From: Flavobacteriales bacterium
GTDB taxonomy: Bacteria > Bacteroidota > Bacteroidia > Flavobacteriales_E > Vicingaceae
DNA: 64,000 nucleotides
Reading direction: 5' to 3'
Assembly (NCBI GenBank): GCA_015075325.1
Contig: JABTUP010000002.1
Location: forward strand, 62,001 to 126,000
The notes beneath the pieces are model-generated. The model ran no database searches and had not been told where the DNA came from. It worked only from the letters and a program-made list of their open reading frames with translations. The position numbers and the translations under genes are program-made. Positions 16,774 to 27,300 of the stretch are shown one piece after another; positions within the stretch are counted from its first letter, which is position 1; each line of letters begins with the position of its first letter.

Positions 16774-18180
16774 ATGCCACACAGAATAACTGAAAGTAGT
16801 TGGAGAAACGAAATGAATGTTTCGGTAACCAAATATCATCTCATCACTTGTTGGGTTGGTGTGGTTTTCAATCTTTTATTTTTTGTTGCCGATTATTTTA
16901 ACATCCCTGAATATTGGGCTTCTTTTTTAACGGTTCGAGTTGTTGTTTCATTAACCATTTTATTTTTTATTTTAACTTACAAGAGGTTAACTATTCCTAT
17001 TGAGTTTTTAGGTTTTATACCTGTTTTTTTAATTTCCATTGAAAATGCTTACATGTGGAGTGTAATGGATTTAACCCATTTTCAACAACACACCTTTGCA
17101 TATTTAGCTTTGTTTATTGGTTCAGGAATGTTTGTATTGTATAGATCATTTTATTCGTGGATAATTGTTGTCGTTTCGTTATTGGCGAATATTATTTTGT
17201 TAAAATTAAATAGCCCACTAACCTTTGATGAAATCATGGTAAATGGAGGTTTTTTAACTTTTGCGGTATCAATTTTTTCCGTATTCCTTATTCGTGCTAG
17301 GTTTAACTTAACTAAAAAAGAAATTATTTCTCGACTTGCACTTAAAGCAACAAACGAAGAATTGTCGGTTAAAAATGAAGTAATAGAAGAAAAAACCAAA
17401 GAAATTGTAGATAGCATTAATTACGCAAAACGAATACAGCTAGCCCTAATCACACCCGAAGAATTACTAAAGAAAACTGTTCCAAACGCATTCGTTTTTT
17501 TTCAACCAAAAGATATTGTGAGTGGCGATTTTTATTGGTTTGCCGAATTATCTACCACAAAAGAAGGTACTGATAATGAACAATTAGTAGTGTTCTGTGT
17601 TGCCGATTGCACAGGTCATGGAGTTCCTGGGGCTTTTATGAGTTTAATTGGCATGAAAATTTTAAACCAATCCATTAAACAAAAAGAAGTTAACAGCCCA
17701 GCTGAAGCATTAGACTTTTTAAATGCTCAAGTTTATGGTACCATGAATAAACACGCTTCTAAAGACAGCATTGTTAGAGATGGAATGGACGCCGTGCTTT
17801 TTGCTATTAATTTCAACAAACTTACCTTGAGTTTTGCTGGAGCAAACAATTCGTTATACATTGTTAGAGATAAAGAAATTATAGAACTAAAGCCAGATAA
17901 ACAACCCATTGGAGCTTATGAGGCTCAGCAATCTTTTACTAACCACATTTTTCAATTAAAAAAAGGAGACACAATTTATGCAACCACTGATGGATATATC
18001 GACCAATTTGGAGGCCACGAAGGTAAAAAACTAAAATCGAAAAAATTTAAAGAGAAACTAATAGAGTGTGTTGATTTACCAATAGAACAACAAAAAGATT
18101 TTTTAAGTACTTTCTTTAATAACTGGAAAGGCTCTCTTGAACAGTTGGATGATGTTTGCATTCTTGGTGTTAAAATATAA
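16774..18180 (+). CDS. Membrane SpoIIE-family serine phosphatase (PP2C-like)
   Basis: A 468-residue protein with about six membrane segments in residues 20-185, a short coiled coil (about 190-220, EELSVKNEVIEEKTKEI), and a C-terminal SpoIIE/RsbU-type PP2C phosphatase domain (about 225-468). Metal-binding acidic residues are in SGDFYWF, FCVADCTGHGVPGAFMS, RDGMDAVLF and ATTDGYIDQFGG. Such enzymes dephosphorylate anti-anti-sigma or other serine-phosphorylated partners; the membrane part may sense a signal. No anti-sigma partner gene is next to it. It follows xerD by 34 bp and could be read from the same transcript. Confidence 0.92.
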   Translation: MPHRITESSWRNEMNVSVTKYHLITCWVGVVFNLLFFVADYFNIPEYWASFLTVRVVVSLTILFFILTYKRLTIPIEFLGFIPVFLISIENAYMWSVMDLTHFQQHTFAYLALFIGSGMFVLYRSFYSWIIVVVSLLANIILLKLNSPLTFDEIMVNGGFLTFAVSIFSVFLIRARFNLTKKEIISRLALKATNEELSVKNEVIEEKTKEIVDSINYAKRIQLALITPEELLKKTVPNAFVFFQPKDIVSGDFYWFAELSTTKEGTDNEQLVVFCVADCTGHGVPGAFMSLIGMKILNQSIKQKEVNSPAEALDFLNAQVYGTMNKHASKDSIVRDGMDAVLFAINFNKLTLSFAGANNSLYIVRDKEIIELKPDKQPIGAYEAQQSFTNHIFQLKKGDTIYATTDGYIDQFGGHEGKKLKSKKFKEKLIECVDLPIEQQKDFLSTFFNNWKGSLEQLDDVCILGVKI

Positions 18181-18214
18181 AGATTAACTATCTTTACGAA
18201 CCCATTTACTAACG

Positions 18215-19795
18215 ATGAGATTTTTTTTAGCAACAATACTTTTATTAACCATAGCTTTATCATGCCGAAAAGCCATTGAAAAACCCACTTGGGATGTTGA
18301 TGTTATTGCTCCGTTAGTTAATACCACACTAAACATAAACCAACTTTTACCCTCCAATGTTCTCGAAACAAATAGCGATAGTTCTCTAAAAATTGTTTAC
18401 AGCACCGACATTTTTAATATCGATGTTGATTCATTATTTAAAATACCCGATACAACAATTACCGAAATTTATACCGTACCATTAAATCTAATTGCCGACC
18501 CTGGCGATGCTTTTTACAGCAACGATGAAGAACGACCTTTAGGAGTTAGCAACGGAGTTGAATTAAATTACGCATCTATAGAGTCGGGATTTATTGAAAT
18601 TGAAGTGTTTAACGACATTAGAGAAAAAGTATTGGTTACCTATAAAATTTTAAGTGCAACTAAATTTGGCGACACATTAACCCTAACTGAACTTATAGAT
18701 GCCGGAACTTCTTTTCAGCCTGGATACTTAAAAAAACGCATCGATATAAGTAATTACGATTTAAATTTAACAGGAATTAATGGCAACAAAACCAACACTC
18801 TTGTTACAAAAGCAGTAGCTTCGGTTGATACAAATGGTTCAACAGTAAATATTAACATCGGGCAAAAATTAAAATACATCAATACCTTAAAAGATGTTGT
18901 TCCTTACTATGTTAAAGGTTACTTTGGCAGCCAAAACTATCGTTTTGGTCCTGAAACCACAAATTTTAAGGTTTTTGATCGAATAATTGATGGAACAATT
19001 GATATTGAAGATGTAGATGTAAACCTTAGTTTTGAAAATGGTATTGGTGTTGATGCCCAACTTATTATTAACCAATTAAAAACAGTCAATACCAATAACG
19101 GAGCACAAGCATCGCTTTCTCACTCAATAATTGGCTCTCCAATAAACATCAACAGGTCAACCGAAACCAATTCAATACCAGAGGTAAATTATACTTCTTA
19201 TTTCAATCAACTAACCACCTCAAACTCTAACATCGATAATTTGATTGAATTGTTTCCTAACGAGCTTTTATACGACATCAATTTGCTTATTAATCCGTTT
19301 GGAAACATTTCTGGAAGCAACGATTTTGTATACAAAAAACACCCGCTAAAAACTAAACTGAATGTTGAATTTCCTCTTTCATTTGTGGCAAACAATTTAA
19401 CACTTATTGATACCGTTGATTTTAATTTAGAAAAAAATTCATCGGACAAAATTATTGAAGGAACTCTTTTTATTTATGCCAACAACGGCTACCCTTTTGA
19501 TGCAACACTTGGTTTAGAATTACTCGATGAAAACTCAAATCCAATAAAAAGTTTACCTATTTCTAATTATATTGCTTCTGCTACAGTTGATGCCAACCTT
19601 AAAGTTTCCTCAAAAACAGAATCTGTTTTGGCAATTCCTCTTTCCCGAGTTGATATTGACGACTTGTACCGTTCAAAAAAAATAATTATTAAAACCGCCT
19701 TTAACACTACCGCAAAACCTCAATTTGTAAAAATTTACGAGAACTATAATATTTCAATCAAAATGGTTGGCGACTTTGCTTATCAAATTAATTAA
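18215..19795 (+). CDS. Large lipoprotein of unknown function
   Basis: A 526-residue lipoprotein: signal MRFFLATILLLTIALSC with lipidated Cys17, then CRKAIEKPTWDVDVIAPLVN. The mature part is rich in Asn, Thr, Ser and beta-strand-like stretches and has no catalytic motif I recognise. The N-terminal W-D-V-D-V-I-A-P-L motif is seen in uncharacterised Bacteroidota lipoproteins that pair with an outer-membrane protein. Its stop codon is directly followed by the ATG of the next gene, a predicted outer-membrane barrel, so the two are very likely made together and may act as a surface pair. Function unknown. Confidence 0.8.
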   Translation: MRFFLATILLLTIALSCRKAIEKPTWDVDVIAPLVNTTLNINQLLPSNVLETNSDSSLKIVYSTDIFNIDVDSLFKIPDTTITEIYTVPLNLIADPGDAFYSNDEERPLGVSNGVELNYASIESGFIEIEVFNDIREKVLVTYKILSATKFGDTLTLTELIDAGTSFQPGYLKKRIDISNYDLNLTGINGNKTNTLVTKAVASVDTNGSTVNINIGQKLKYINTLKDVVPYYVKGYFGSQNYRFGPETTNFKVFDRIIDGTIDIEDVDVNLSFENGIGVDAQLIINQLKTVNTNNGAQASLSHSIIGSPININRSTETNSIPEVNYTSYFNQLTTSNSNIDNLIELFPNELLYDINLLINPFGNISGSNDFVYKKHPLKTKLNVEFPLSFVANNLTLIDTVDFNLEKNSSDKIIEGTLFIYANNGYPFDATLGLELLDENSNPIKSLPISNYIASATVDANLKVSSKTESVLAIPLSRVDIDDLYRSKKIIIKTAFNTTAKPQFVKIYENYNISIKMVGDFAYQIN

Positions 19796-21055
19796 ATGGT
19801 AATGAAAATTTTTTACAGCATAACCATTCTATTGTTGTTAGTTTCTGAAGGTATTGCCCAGCAAACCAATACTTTTTTCAACGACACCATTCCTCGATTA
19901 AGTATTAGCATCAACGGACAATTCGATTATGGCTCAAACGTAGCCAGCAATGAGTTTATCAATAAATTTATTTTTGGAGGAGAAATTGACCAACAAAATA
20001 AAACCAAACTTTATAAAAATTTAGGCTCGATAAACACCATTGGTGGCGACTTTAATCTAAACCTCAAAGCCGAAATACCTATCGATTCCTTTCTCGGAAA
20101 AACCAATTTTTCCTTTTTAATTGGTATTGAACACAACGAGCATTTTGATGGTAAATTTTCAAGCGATTTATCAAAAATTATTTTTGACGGAAACAAACCA
20201 TTTGCTGGAAAACACGCAAACATAAGTGGTACCAACTTTAACTACATCAACTACCAACAGTTAAACTTTGGGTTCATCAACTTTAAAAAAAGTCGCCAAA
20301 AAACAGCTCGCGAAGGAGCTGTATTTTCAATTATTAAAGCACAAGAACATCAGGCAATTATAATCCCTGACGGATCATTATTTACCGAACAATTTGGCAA
20401 ACAATTAGAAGTGGACATTAACTACACCTACAACAGTAGCGATAGCACAAAAAAAGGAATAAAAGCATTTAATGGAATTGGAATTTCAACCGATTTATTT
20501 ACTGAGTTTTATGTAAAAAACAACGGTAAAATAAGCATCGAAATAAACGATTTAGGGTTTATTCAATGGGACAAAAAATCGATACAAATTGAAGCCGACA
20601 CACTGCTAATTTACGATGGCGTTGAAGTAGATAATGTTTTTGATTTAAACGATAGTATTATTTCTTCATTTTCACAAGATTCTCTTTTAGATTATGTATC
20701 GACTAAAAAAAGCAAAGGTGGTTATGCCATTGCACTTCCAACAAGTATTAACCTAAACTACCAGCACACCATTAATAGCAAATGGAATGCTTCTATAGGA
20801 ATTAAGCACCGAATTTTAGCCAATTATTTCCCTTTGATTTACAGTAATATTCAATATTACATCACTCCAAAATTTATTGTTCAAGGCAATTTATTGTACG
20901 GTGGTTACGGAAAATTTAACGGTGGAATAACCATAGCTAAACAATTTAAAGATAATTTTCAATTGGTTGTTGGAACAACTCATTTGGGAGCATTTATACT
21001 TCCTTCTGCAACCTATAGCAATAATGGATTTTTACAATTAAAGGTGTATTTTTGA
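19796..21055 (+). CDS. DUF5723-like outer-membrane protein
   Basis: A 419-residue exported protein. The start is ATG 19796, directly after the previous stop, or ATG 19802, two codons later, which gives a tidier signal peptide (MKIFYSITILLLLVSEGIAQ). The mature protein has a repeating pattern of amphipathic strands with aromatic girdles (INLNYQHTINSKWNASIGIK, FIVQGNLLYGGYGKFNGGI) and ends in a short strand closing with Phe (QLKVYF), as in outer-membrane barrels of the DUF5723 type. Role unknown. The zero-gap link to the lipoprotein upstream suggests translational coupling and a shared envelope function. Confidence 0.8.
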   Translation: MVMKIFYSITILLLLVSEGIAQQTNTFFNDTIPRLSISINGQFDYGSNVASNEFINKFIFGGEIDQQNKTKLYKNLGSINTIGGDFNLNLKAEIPIDSFLGKTNFSFLIGIEHNEHFDGKFSSDLSKIIFDGNKPFAGKHANISGTNFNYINYQQLNFGFINFKKSRQKTAREGAVFSIIKAQEHQAIIIPDGSLFTEQFGKQLEVDINYTYNSSDSTKKGIKAFNGIGISTDLFTEFYVKNNGKISIEINDLGFIQWDKKSIQIEADTLLIYDGVEVDNVFDLNDSIISSFSQDSLLDYVSTKKSKGGYAIALPTSINLNYQHTINSKWNASIGIKHRILANYFPLIYSNIQYYITPKFIVQGNLLYGGYGKFNGGITIAKQFKDNFQLVVGTTHLGAFILPSATYSNNGFLQLKVYF

Positions 21056-21077
21056 TAAAAAAACCGCCAAGACGCTA

Positions 21078-21099
21078 AAAAATAGAACACAGATGACAC
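21078..21099. repeat. Left copy of 22-nt inverted repeat flanking the GxxExxY gene
   Basis: AAAAATAGAACACAGATGAC plus AC is repeated exactly, in reverse complement, at 21574-21595. The left copy runs on into GGATTTAACAGATTAACACTG just before the gene start. Confidence 0.85.
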
Positions 21100-21126
21100 G
21101 GATTTAACAGATTAACACTGAGATAA

Positions 21127-21522
21127 ATGGAGCTTTTACATAAAGAAATCACAGATAAAGTTATCAAGGCATTTTACAAGGTATATAATGAACTTGGTTT
21201 TGGTTTTTTAGAAAAAGTGTATGAGAATGCTTTATTTCTGGAATTGATTGCTATTGGTCTATATTGCGAAAAACAGAAACAAATAAAAGTATATTATAAC
21301 TCACAAATAGTAGGCGAATACTTTTCGGATATAATTGTAAATAATTGCGTTATTCTTGAACTAAAAGCAGCAGAATCTTTATGTGAAGAACACGAATTGC
21401 AGTTAATCAATTATCTTAAAGCTACAGAAATAGAGATCGGTTTACTTTTAAATTTTGGTAAAAAACCAGAGTTTAAAAGAAAAATATTTACTAATGATAA
21501 AAAGTCGGTAAAAATTCAATAA
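21127..21522 (+). CDS. GxxExxY family protein
   Basis: A 131-residue protein of the GxxExxY family (PDDEXK_3-like). The name-giving motif is GFLEKVYENAL at about residues 26-36. The later core reads VVNNCVILELKAAESL-like, with the ExK pair (ELKA) expected of a PD-(D/E)xK nuclease fold, and EHELQLINYLKAT. The biological role is unknown. The gene lies inside an exact 22-nt inverted repeat, and related repeats occur elsewhere in the window, so it looks like a small element that moves or spreads with its repeats. No neighbour suggests another function. Confidence 0.93.
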   Translation: MELLHKEITDKVIKAFYKVYNELGFGFLEKVYENALFLELIAIGLYCEKQKQIKVYYNSQIVGEYFSDIIVNNCVILELKAAESLCEEHELQLINYLKATEIEIGLLLNFGKKPEFKRKIFTNDKKSVKIQ

Positions 21523-21573
21523 ACTTTGGAAAGAGAAAGTGTGATAGCAAATCCGTTTAAACCAGTATTATCA

Positions 21574-21595
21574 GTGTCATCTGTGTTCTATTTTT
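21574..21595. repeat. Right copy of 22-nt inverted repeat flanking the GxxExxY gene
   Basis: Reverse complement of 21078-21099 with no mismatch (GTGTCATCTGTGTTC then TATTTTT). It lies 51 bases after the gene stop. The two copies bound a 518-bp unit. Confidence 0.85.
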
Positions 21596-21684
21596 GTAAC
21601 TATTTGCCAACTAGTAATTTTAATAAAGGATTTAACTAATTTTTAAACAAACATAGCACCTTTGCGGTAATAAAACACATATAA

Positions 21685-22494
21685 ATGAATAACTTAACTC
21701 AATTTAAACATACCGACTCTGGTAATTTTTTTCTAATTGCTGGACCATGCGTAGTAGAAAGCGAACAAAATGTTTTTGAAATTGCTTGTACAGTAAAGGC
21801 TATTTGCGACAAGTTAGAAATACCCTATATTTTTAAAGCTTCTTACCGTAAAGCTAACCGTTCGCGTATTGATTCGTTTACAGGAATTGGCGATATAAAA
21901 GCGTTAGAAATAATTAAAAAAGTTAAAGACCAGTTAAATATTCCTGTGTTAACTGATGTCCACACTGCTGAGGAATGTGCTCTTGCAGCTCAATATGTAG
22001 ACGTTTTGCAAATACCTGCTTTTTTATGTCGTCAAACCGATTTATTAATTGCAGCAGCCAATACAGGAAAAGTCGTAAACATTAAAAAAGGACAGTTTTT
22101 GTCGGCTGAAGCCATGCAGTTTGCAGTAAATAAGGTAAAAGATTCTGGTAATGATAACGTATGGCTAACCGAACGAGGAACCACTTTTGGTTACCAAGAT
22201 TTAGTTATTGACTACAGAGGAATACCTGTGATGCAAAGTTTCGCACCAACAGTTTTAGACATCACCCATTCATTACAACAACCTAATCAATCATCTGGAG
22301 TTACAGGCGGCAAACCTGAATTGATAGAAACTGTTGCAAAAGCAGGTATAGCAGTTGGTGTGGATGGTATTTTTATAGAAACACATCCAAATCCAGCTGT
22401 AGCTTTAAGCGATGGTGCTAACATGTTACGTTTGGATAAGTTAGAAGAGTTATTAACCAAATTGATAAAAATTAGAAAAGCAATTAATGAATAA
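21685..22494 (+). CDS. kdsA: 3-deoxy-8-phosphooctulonate synthase (KDO-8-P synthase)
   Basis: A 269-residue enzyme that condenses arabinose 5-phosphate with phosphoenolpyruvate to give KDO 8-phosphate for lipopolysaccharide inner core. Family motifs are clear: IAGPCVVES (PEP loop), FKASYRKANRSRIDSF, LTDVHTAEE, IPAFLCRQTDLL, NIKKGQFLSAE, LTERGTTFGYQDLVIDYR and the ETHPNPAVALSDG near the C-terminus. A cytoplasmic enzyme that fits a Gram-negative envelope. The upstream gap has ACCTTTGCGG, a weak likeness to a -7 element. It overlaps the next gene by 8 bp. Confidence 0.98.
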   Translation: MNNLTQFKHTDSGNFFLIAGPCVVESEQNVFEIACTVKAICDKLEIPYIFKASYRKANRSRIDSFTGIGDIKALEIIKKVKDQLNIPVLTDVHTAEECALAAQYVDVLQIPAFLCRQTDLLIAAANTGKVVNIKKGQFLSAEAMQFAVNKVKDSGNDNVWLTERGTTFGYQDLVIDYRGIPVMQSFAPTVLDITHSLQQPNQSSGVTGGKPELIETVAKAGIAVGVDGIFIETHPNPAVALSDGANMLRLDKLEELLTKLIKIRKAINE

Positions 22495-23974
22495 GTTTAT
22501 CACCATATTAACTATTTTAATTCCTTTTTTTTGCTGGTCTCAAAAAGATACCAATGCCTATATTCATACTTTTGGAGGATATGGCAATGATGTAGGCAAC
22601 AGCGTTGTTGCTACTCATGACAATGGGTTTATAATTGTTGGTTCAACAGCAACTAGCGGTGACGGAAATACTGATGTCTATTTACTTAAAATCGATTCGC
22701 TTTGCAACTACCAGTGGAGTTTTGCTATTGGCGAAAACAATAACGATTGGGGATACGCTATTAAACAAACTTTTGATAAAGGTTTTATTATTGCAGCATC
22801 TTCAAACAGTTATGGTAATGGAGGCTACGATGCTGTTTTAATAAAAAGAGACTCGGTAGGAAACTACGAGTGGCTTAAACCTTACGGCGGAAACGATTGG
22901 GATTTCGCTTACGATGTAGTGCAAACTTTTGATAGTGGTTTTGCCTTTTGTGGCGAAACTTACAACAACACCAACGGATTTTCAGATGTGTGGGTGGTAA
23001 AAACCAATGTATTAGGAGATACCTTATGGACAAAAACCATTGGCGGTAATTTGTCCGACAAGGCAAAAGCCCTTATCGAAACCAGCGATTCAAATTTGGT
23101 AGTTGTTGGTTCAACAAATACACTAACCGACTCTACTCAAGCTATTGTTTTGGTTTTTGATAAAAATGGAAACCTACTTTGGCAAAACACTTATGGCGGA
23201 GCTGGCTATGAAACAGCTAACGATGTTATTCAAACTCAAGACGGCAACTTGGCTTTTGTTGGAAGCTCAACTAGTTTAAATACCAATAACGACTTAGATC
23301 ATTACTTTTTAAAAATCGATTTTTTAGGTAATATACTCAACCAAAACACCCTTATTTCAAGTGGTTCGAGTAGTGATGATGATGAAGCAAATACCATTAT
23401 GCAATTAAACGACGGAAGATTTGCTATTGCTGGTTACACCAAAACATGGGGTTTTTCTAAAAAAGATGTTCATGTTTTTTTGCTTTCTAATACTGGTGCT
23501 TGGATTGGGGTTGGATCAACTTTTGGTTTAGACCAAGACGAAGAAATTTTTGCTTGTGCCAAAACCACCAACGACAGAATGATTTTTGTTGGACAAACCA
23601 ACACTTACGGAATGGGTAATAATGATGTCTTAGTTATTCGATTAGATACTATTTATGACGCATTTTATGCCAATCAATCTATTTATTCTGAGTTTGAAGA
23701 TGTTGCTCCTATTGGAATTACTGAACAAACCATTTTAAGTAACTCAGCAATTGTGTTTCCAAATCCTGCAAAAAATTTTTTAACTATTATCACCTCTCAG
23801 CAACCGGTTACATTTTATTTAAACGACATAGCTGGAAAAACCATCAAAACCGATATTTTACTTAATAATACCAATAAAATTGATGTTTCGAACCTAAAAA
23901 CTGGTTATTACACTTTGCAGCTAATTAAAAACTATCAAATCGTTGAATCACATAAAATTATACTAACCAAATAG
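22487..23974 (+). CDS. T9SS type A sorting domain protein with beta-propeller-like repeats
   Basis: A 495-residue secreted protein that starts within the last codons of kdsA. A signal peptide (MNKFITILTILIPFFCWSQ) is followed by about seven repeats of around 50 residues containing GG-Y-ND and DGGF-I-GST-like motifs (FGGYGNDVGNSVVATHDNGF, YGGNDWDFAYDVVQTFDSGF, YGGAGYETANDVIQTQDGN), expected to fold as a beta-propeller. The C-terminal 75 residues form a type A T9SS sorting domain with VFPNPAKNFLTI and LKTGYYTLQLI. It should be secreted and anchored or released. The ligand is unknown, and the kdsA overlap may be chance compaction. Confidence 0.9.
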   Translation: MNKFITILTILIPFFCWSQKDTNAYIHTFGGYGNDVGNSVVATHDNGFIIVGSTATSGDGNTDVYLLKIDSLCNYQWSFAIGENNNDWGYAIKQTFDKGFIIAASSNSYGNGGYDAVLIKRDSVGNYEWLKPYGGNDWDFAYDVVQTFDSGFAFCGETYNNTNGFSDVWVVKTNVLGDTLWTKTIGGNLSDKAKALIETSDSNLVVVGSTNTLTDSTQAIVLVFDKNGNLLWQNTYGGAGYETANDVIQTQDGNLAFVGSSTSLNTNNDLDHYFLKIDFLGNILNQNTLISSGSSSDDDEANTIMQLNDGRFAIAGYTKTWGFSKKDVHVFLLSNTGAWIGVGSTFGLDQDEEIFACAKTTNDRMIFVGQTNTYGMGNNDVLVIRLDTIYDAFYANQSIYSEFEDVAPIGITEQTILSNSAIVFPNPAKNFLTIITSQQPVTFYLNDIAGKTIKTDILLNNTNKIDVSNLKTGYYTLQLIKNYQIVESHKIILTK

Positions 23975-23999
23975 TTAAACCTTTTAAACTTAAAAAAAC

Positions 24000-24314
24000 A
24001 TGTTATTTGTAACAACCGAAACCATACAAGGAAAAGAAATTGCCGAATCGCTTGGAATAGTTAGGGGAAGCAGTGTTAGAGCAAGAAACATTGGAAGGGA
24101 TTTTTTTGCTGGTTTAAAAAACATTGTTGGTGGAGAAATATCTGAATACACTCAACTTCTTGCCGACTCAAGAGAACAAGCTATAAAAAGAATGCTCGAT
24201 GATGCGAAAAAAATGGGAGCTGATGCAGTTGTAAATGTACGATTTACAACTTCTAATGTAATGCAAGGTGCAGCCGAAATATTAGCCTACGGAACAGGAG
24301 TTAAACTTAAGTAA
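24000..24314 (+). CDS. YbjQ/UPF0145-family protein
   Basis: A 104-residue cytoplasmic protein of the YbjQ (heavy-metal-binding-like) family: TTETIQGKEIAESLGIVRGS at the N-terminus, the conserved RARNIGRDFFAGLKNIVGGE segment, the AIKRMLDDAKKMGADAVVNV motif and a C-terminal EILAYGTGV. Homologues assemble as pentamers; a metal role has been suggested but is not firm. It stands 25 bp after the T9SS gene and is closed by a strong terminator. Confidence 0.95.
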   Translation: MLFVTTETIQGKEIAESLGIVRGSSVRARNIGRDFFAGLKNIVGGEISEYTQLLADSREQAIKRMLDDAKKMGADAVVNVRFTTSNVMQGAAEILAYGTGVKLK

Positions 24315-24329
24315 TGTGAATAATGTATA

Positions 24330-24371
24330 AAAACAGGAAGCCCCAAGCAAATGCTTGGGGCTTCCTGTTTT
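24330..24371. terminator. Long bidirectional terminator
   Basis: AAAACAGGAAGCCCCAAGC and its reverse complement GCTTGGGGCTTCCTGTTTT form a stem of about 19 bp around a tiny loop, between two convergent genes. It is the strongest hairpin in the window. Confidence 0.93.
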
Positions 24372-24388
24372 ATTTCTATTTTTTTATA

Positions 24389-27300
24389 TTACTCTTTAAC
24401 AAACTTATAAGGATTTTCAATTCCTTCAATCATTAAGTAATACATACCTTGTGATAAGTTTTCGATATTTACAGTTTGAACAGTGCTATGGATTTTGTCC
24501 GAAATAACTGTTTTTCCTAACATATCAACCACTCTATAATTGTTTTTAATTAATGAATTATCCAATGTTAAAGTTAACATATCTTTTGCAGGATTTGGAT
24601 AAATAGCCACTGTTGAGTTTGCTAAATCATTAATACCAACCGTACAAGTTACGCTTACTGTTGAATCTAAATTTGCACTCATTCCACAAGCATTCATCGC
24701 CATAACAGAAATAGTACCTGAAGTTCCAACTGTTGCTGAAATACTACCTGTATTGCTTGTTCCTGTCCAATCACCAGGCAAAGTCCACATGTAGCTTACT
24801 CCAGTAATTGAATTGGTTGAATAAACCTCTGTTGCTCCATTACAAGGAGTCATGTCGCCTGCTATAAAATTTGGTGTTGCAGGTACAGCATCAGCCACAT
24901 TTATATATCCAATAATTTTTTTTGTTGATGGTAAACTTCCATCACTTACTGTTAATTCTACATCGTAAGTTCCTGCAGTTGCGTAAGTAACTTTCGGATT
25001 TGCAATGGTATTATCATCAGCTGTTCCTCCAAAGAAATTCCATGAATAGCTAACAGGAGTTCCTCCAGTAGTTAAATCAGTAAATTGAACCTCCTGACCA
25101 ACACATACATTAAGAGGCGTTGCTTCAAAGTCGGCAGTTAAAAGGCTAACTAAGCTATTCCATTTCCAAATACCTTTTGAAGAAGCACTTTCGTTAAACC
25201 AACCCGACCAACCCACAGCTGGGTTTAAAAATTCACAATACGTGTGTTGTTCAGTATCTATTATATTCCAAGTAACACCTCCATCTTGGCTATAAGAAGA
25301 ACCAATTGCTCCGCCGCCACCGGTTGAGAAAATGATATCAGTTCCTTCAATCCAACATAAACCACTTGTAAATACTGAACCAGTAGTAGTTATTGGTGTC
25401 CAGTTTGCACCAGCATTAGTTGTTTTATAAACATTTCCTCCCGATAACAAAATACCATTATTTGCATCTTTAAAAGAGTATTTTGCATTTGCCATATCAG
25501 TTTCTGGTGTTTGATATACACTCCAGTTTAATCCTTTATTTGTTGAATGATATAATCTTCCTTTGTTAGTACCAAACCAAACCACATCACCAACCACTTC
25601 AATATCTCTAACATAACCATACTCACCACTTAAAGGAGCTGGAATATTTGCAGCAGGAACTAATGTCCAGTTGGTACCGCCATTAGTTGTGGTGTACAAC
25701 TCAAATTCATTACTTATAGGGTCTCCTTGACAGAATCCATTATTAGCATCCCAAAAATGAACCACATTGGTAAATGAATTAGCATTGTTATATGTAGCTG
25801 TTGATTGTCTTGTCCAAGTAGAACCACCATTAACAGTTTTCCAAATACCTCCAGTTTGACCAGCAGCATTAGGGTAAGCAGCCAACCAAGCTGTTGTTGC
25901 ATCAATTGCACTAATCATGGAAATACCTAAACCTGTATTACCAACATTAATATTTTGTGGAGTCCAAGTTGTTCCGCCGTTTATTGTTTTTGTAAACTGT
26001 TGAACATTTGCAGACCCACCAGAACCATCATAAGCCAATGCCCAAACGGTGTTAGCATCAACAATATCAATGTGTGCTATCCCTCTTGAAGCTTGGGTAA
26101 AAGCGGTAGCTTGTTCTATCCAGTTTCCATAAGGATCTAAACTAACATTTACATATTGAGTTTTAGTTAATGATTGTGTACTTTGAGAGTTTGTAATGGT
26201 TAAAGTAACATCATACTGACCAGTTGCACTATACGTTATTGCTGGTGGTGTTTGCCCTGTATGAGAAGCTGGTGTTCCGCCTGGGAAAGACCATTGCCAA
26301 GTAGTTATTGCATTTCCACCATCACCCGATTGATCGATAAAACTAACTGATTGACCAACATAAATAGAAGTAGGTGAGCCTGAAAACTGAGGAAGTGGAT
26401 CACCTGTAAGTGTAGCTGATACACATGCAACTGCAGCAGGAGCGTTTATTCTTGGCCCGATATTTCCTGAAATAGAAACACCTGTTGAAATTAAGCAGCT
26501 TTCCACTTGAGCTGGAGTTAATGTTGGATTAATACTTAACATTAAACCAGCTAAACCTGCTGCAAATGGAGTAGCCATTGATGTACCTCCCATTCTTGCA
26601 TAATTGTTTCCTCCAGCAGTATAAACAGTACTCATTAAACCACCACTAGTGTAACCTCCTGGTGATGCAATATCAACAAAAGGAGTTGTTCCGTTGTAGT
26701 TTGAAAAACTAGAGCGAGAATCATTTCCATCAACAGAACCTACACAAATAACATTGTCATATCCACCTGGGTAATTTACTGTTGTTGTTCCATCATTACC
26801 AGCTGCAGCAAAGAAAACTACATCAGGATAATTATTGATTAAATTTTGAAAAGCAGAACTTTCATCTGGTCCACCAAACGACATACTTACAATGTTTGCA
26901 CCATTTGCACAAGCCCATTGTACTCCATCGTATGAATAATAAACGCTATTTGAAGAACCAGAGTTTGGTGTTGCTTTAATTCCAATTAACTCAACATTAC
27001 CACCTAAAGAAGCAATACCAATACCATTGTTAATATCTGCCGTAGCTAAACCAGCACAATGTGTACCGTGAGACCAAGCTTGATCTGATGAATAAACTGT
27101 TGGAGGAGTTGCATCGTTATCGTTGTCTGCAACATCTCTTTGTTTAAATGTAGTTAAATCGGTGTGTCCACAAGCCACAGCATTATCAACTATAGCTAAT
27201 TTAATTGCATTAGAACCTAAACTTGTGTTCCAAGCAGTTTCAGAGCCTACTAAAGTATGATACCATTTTGTTGTTCCTGTATGTTGTGGATCGTTAGGAA

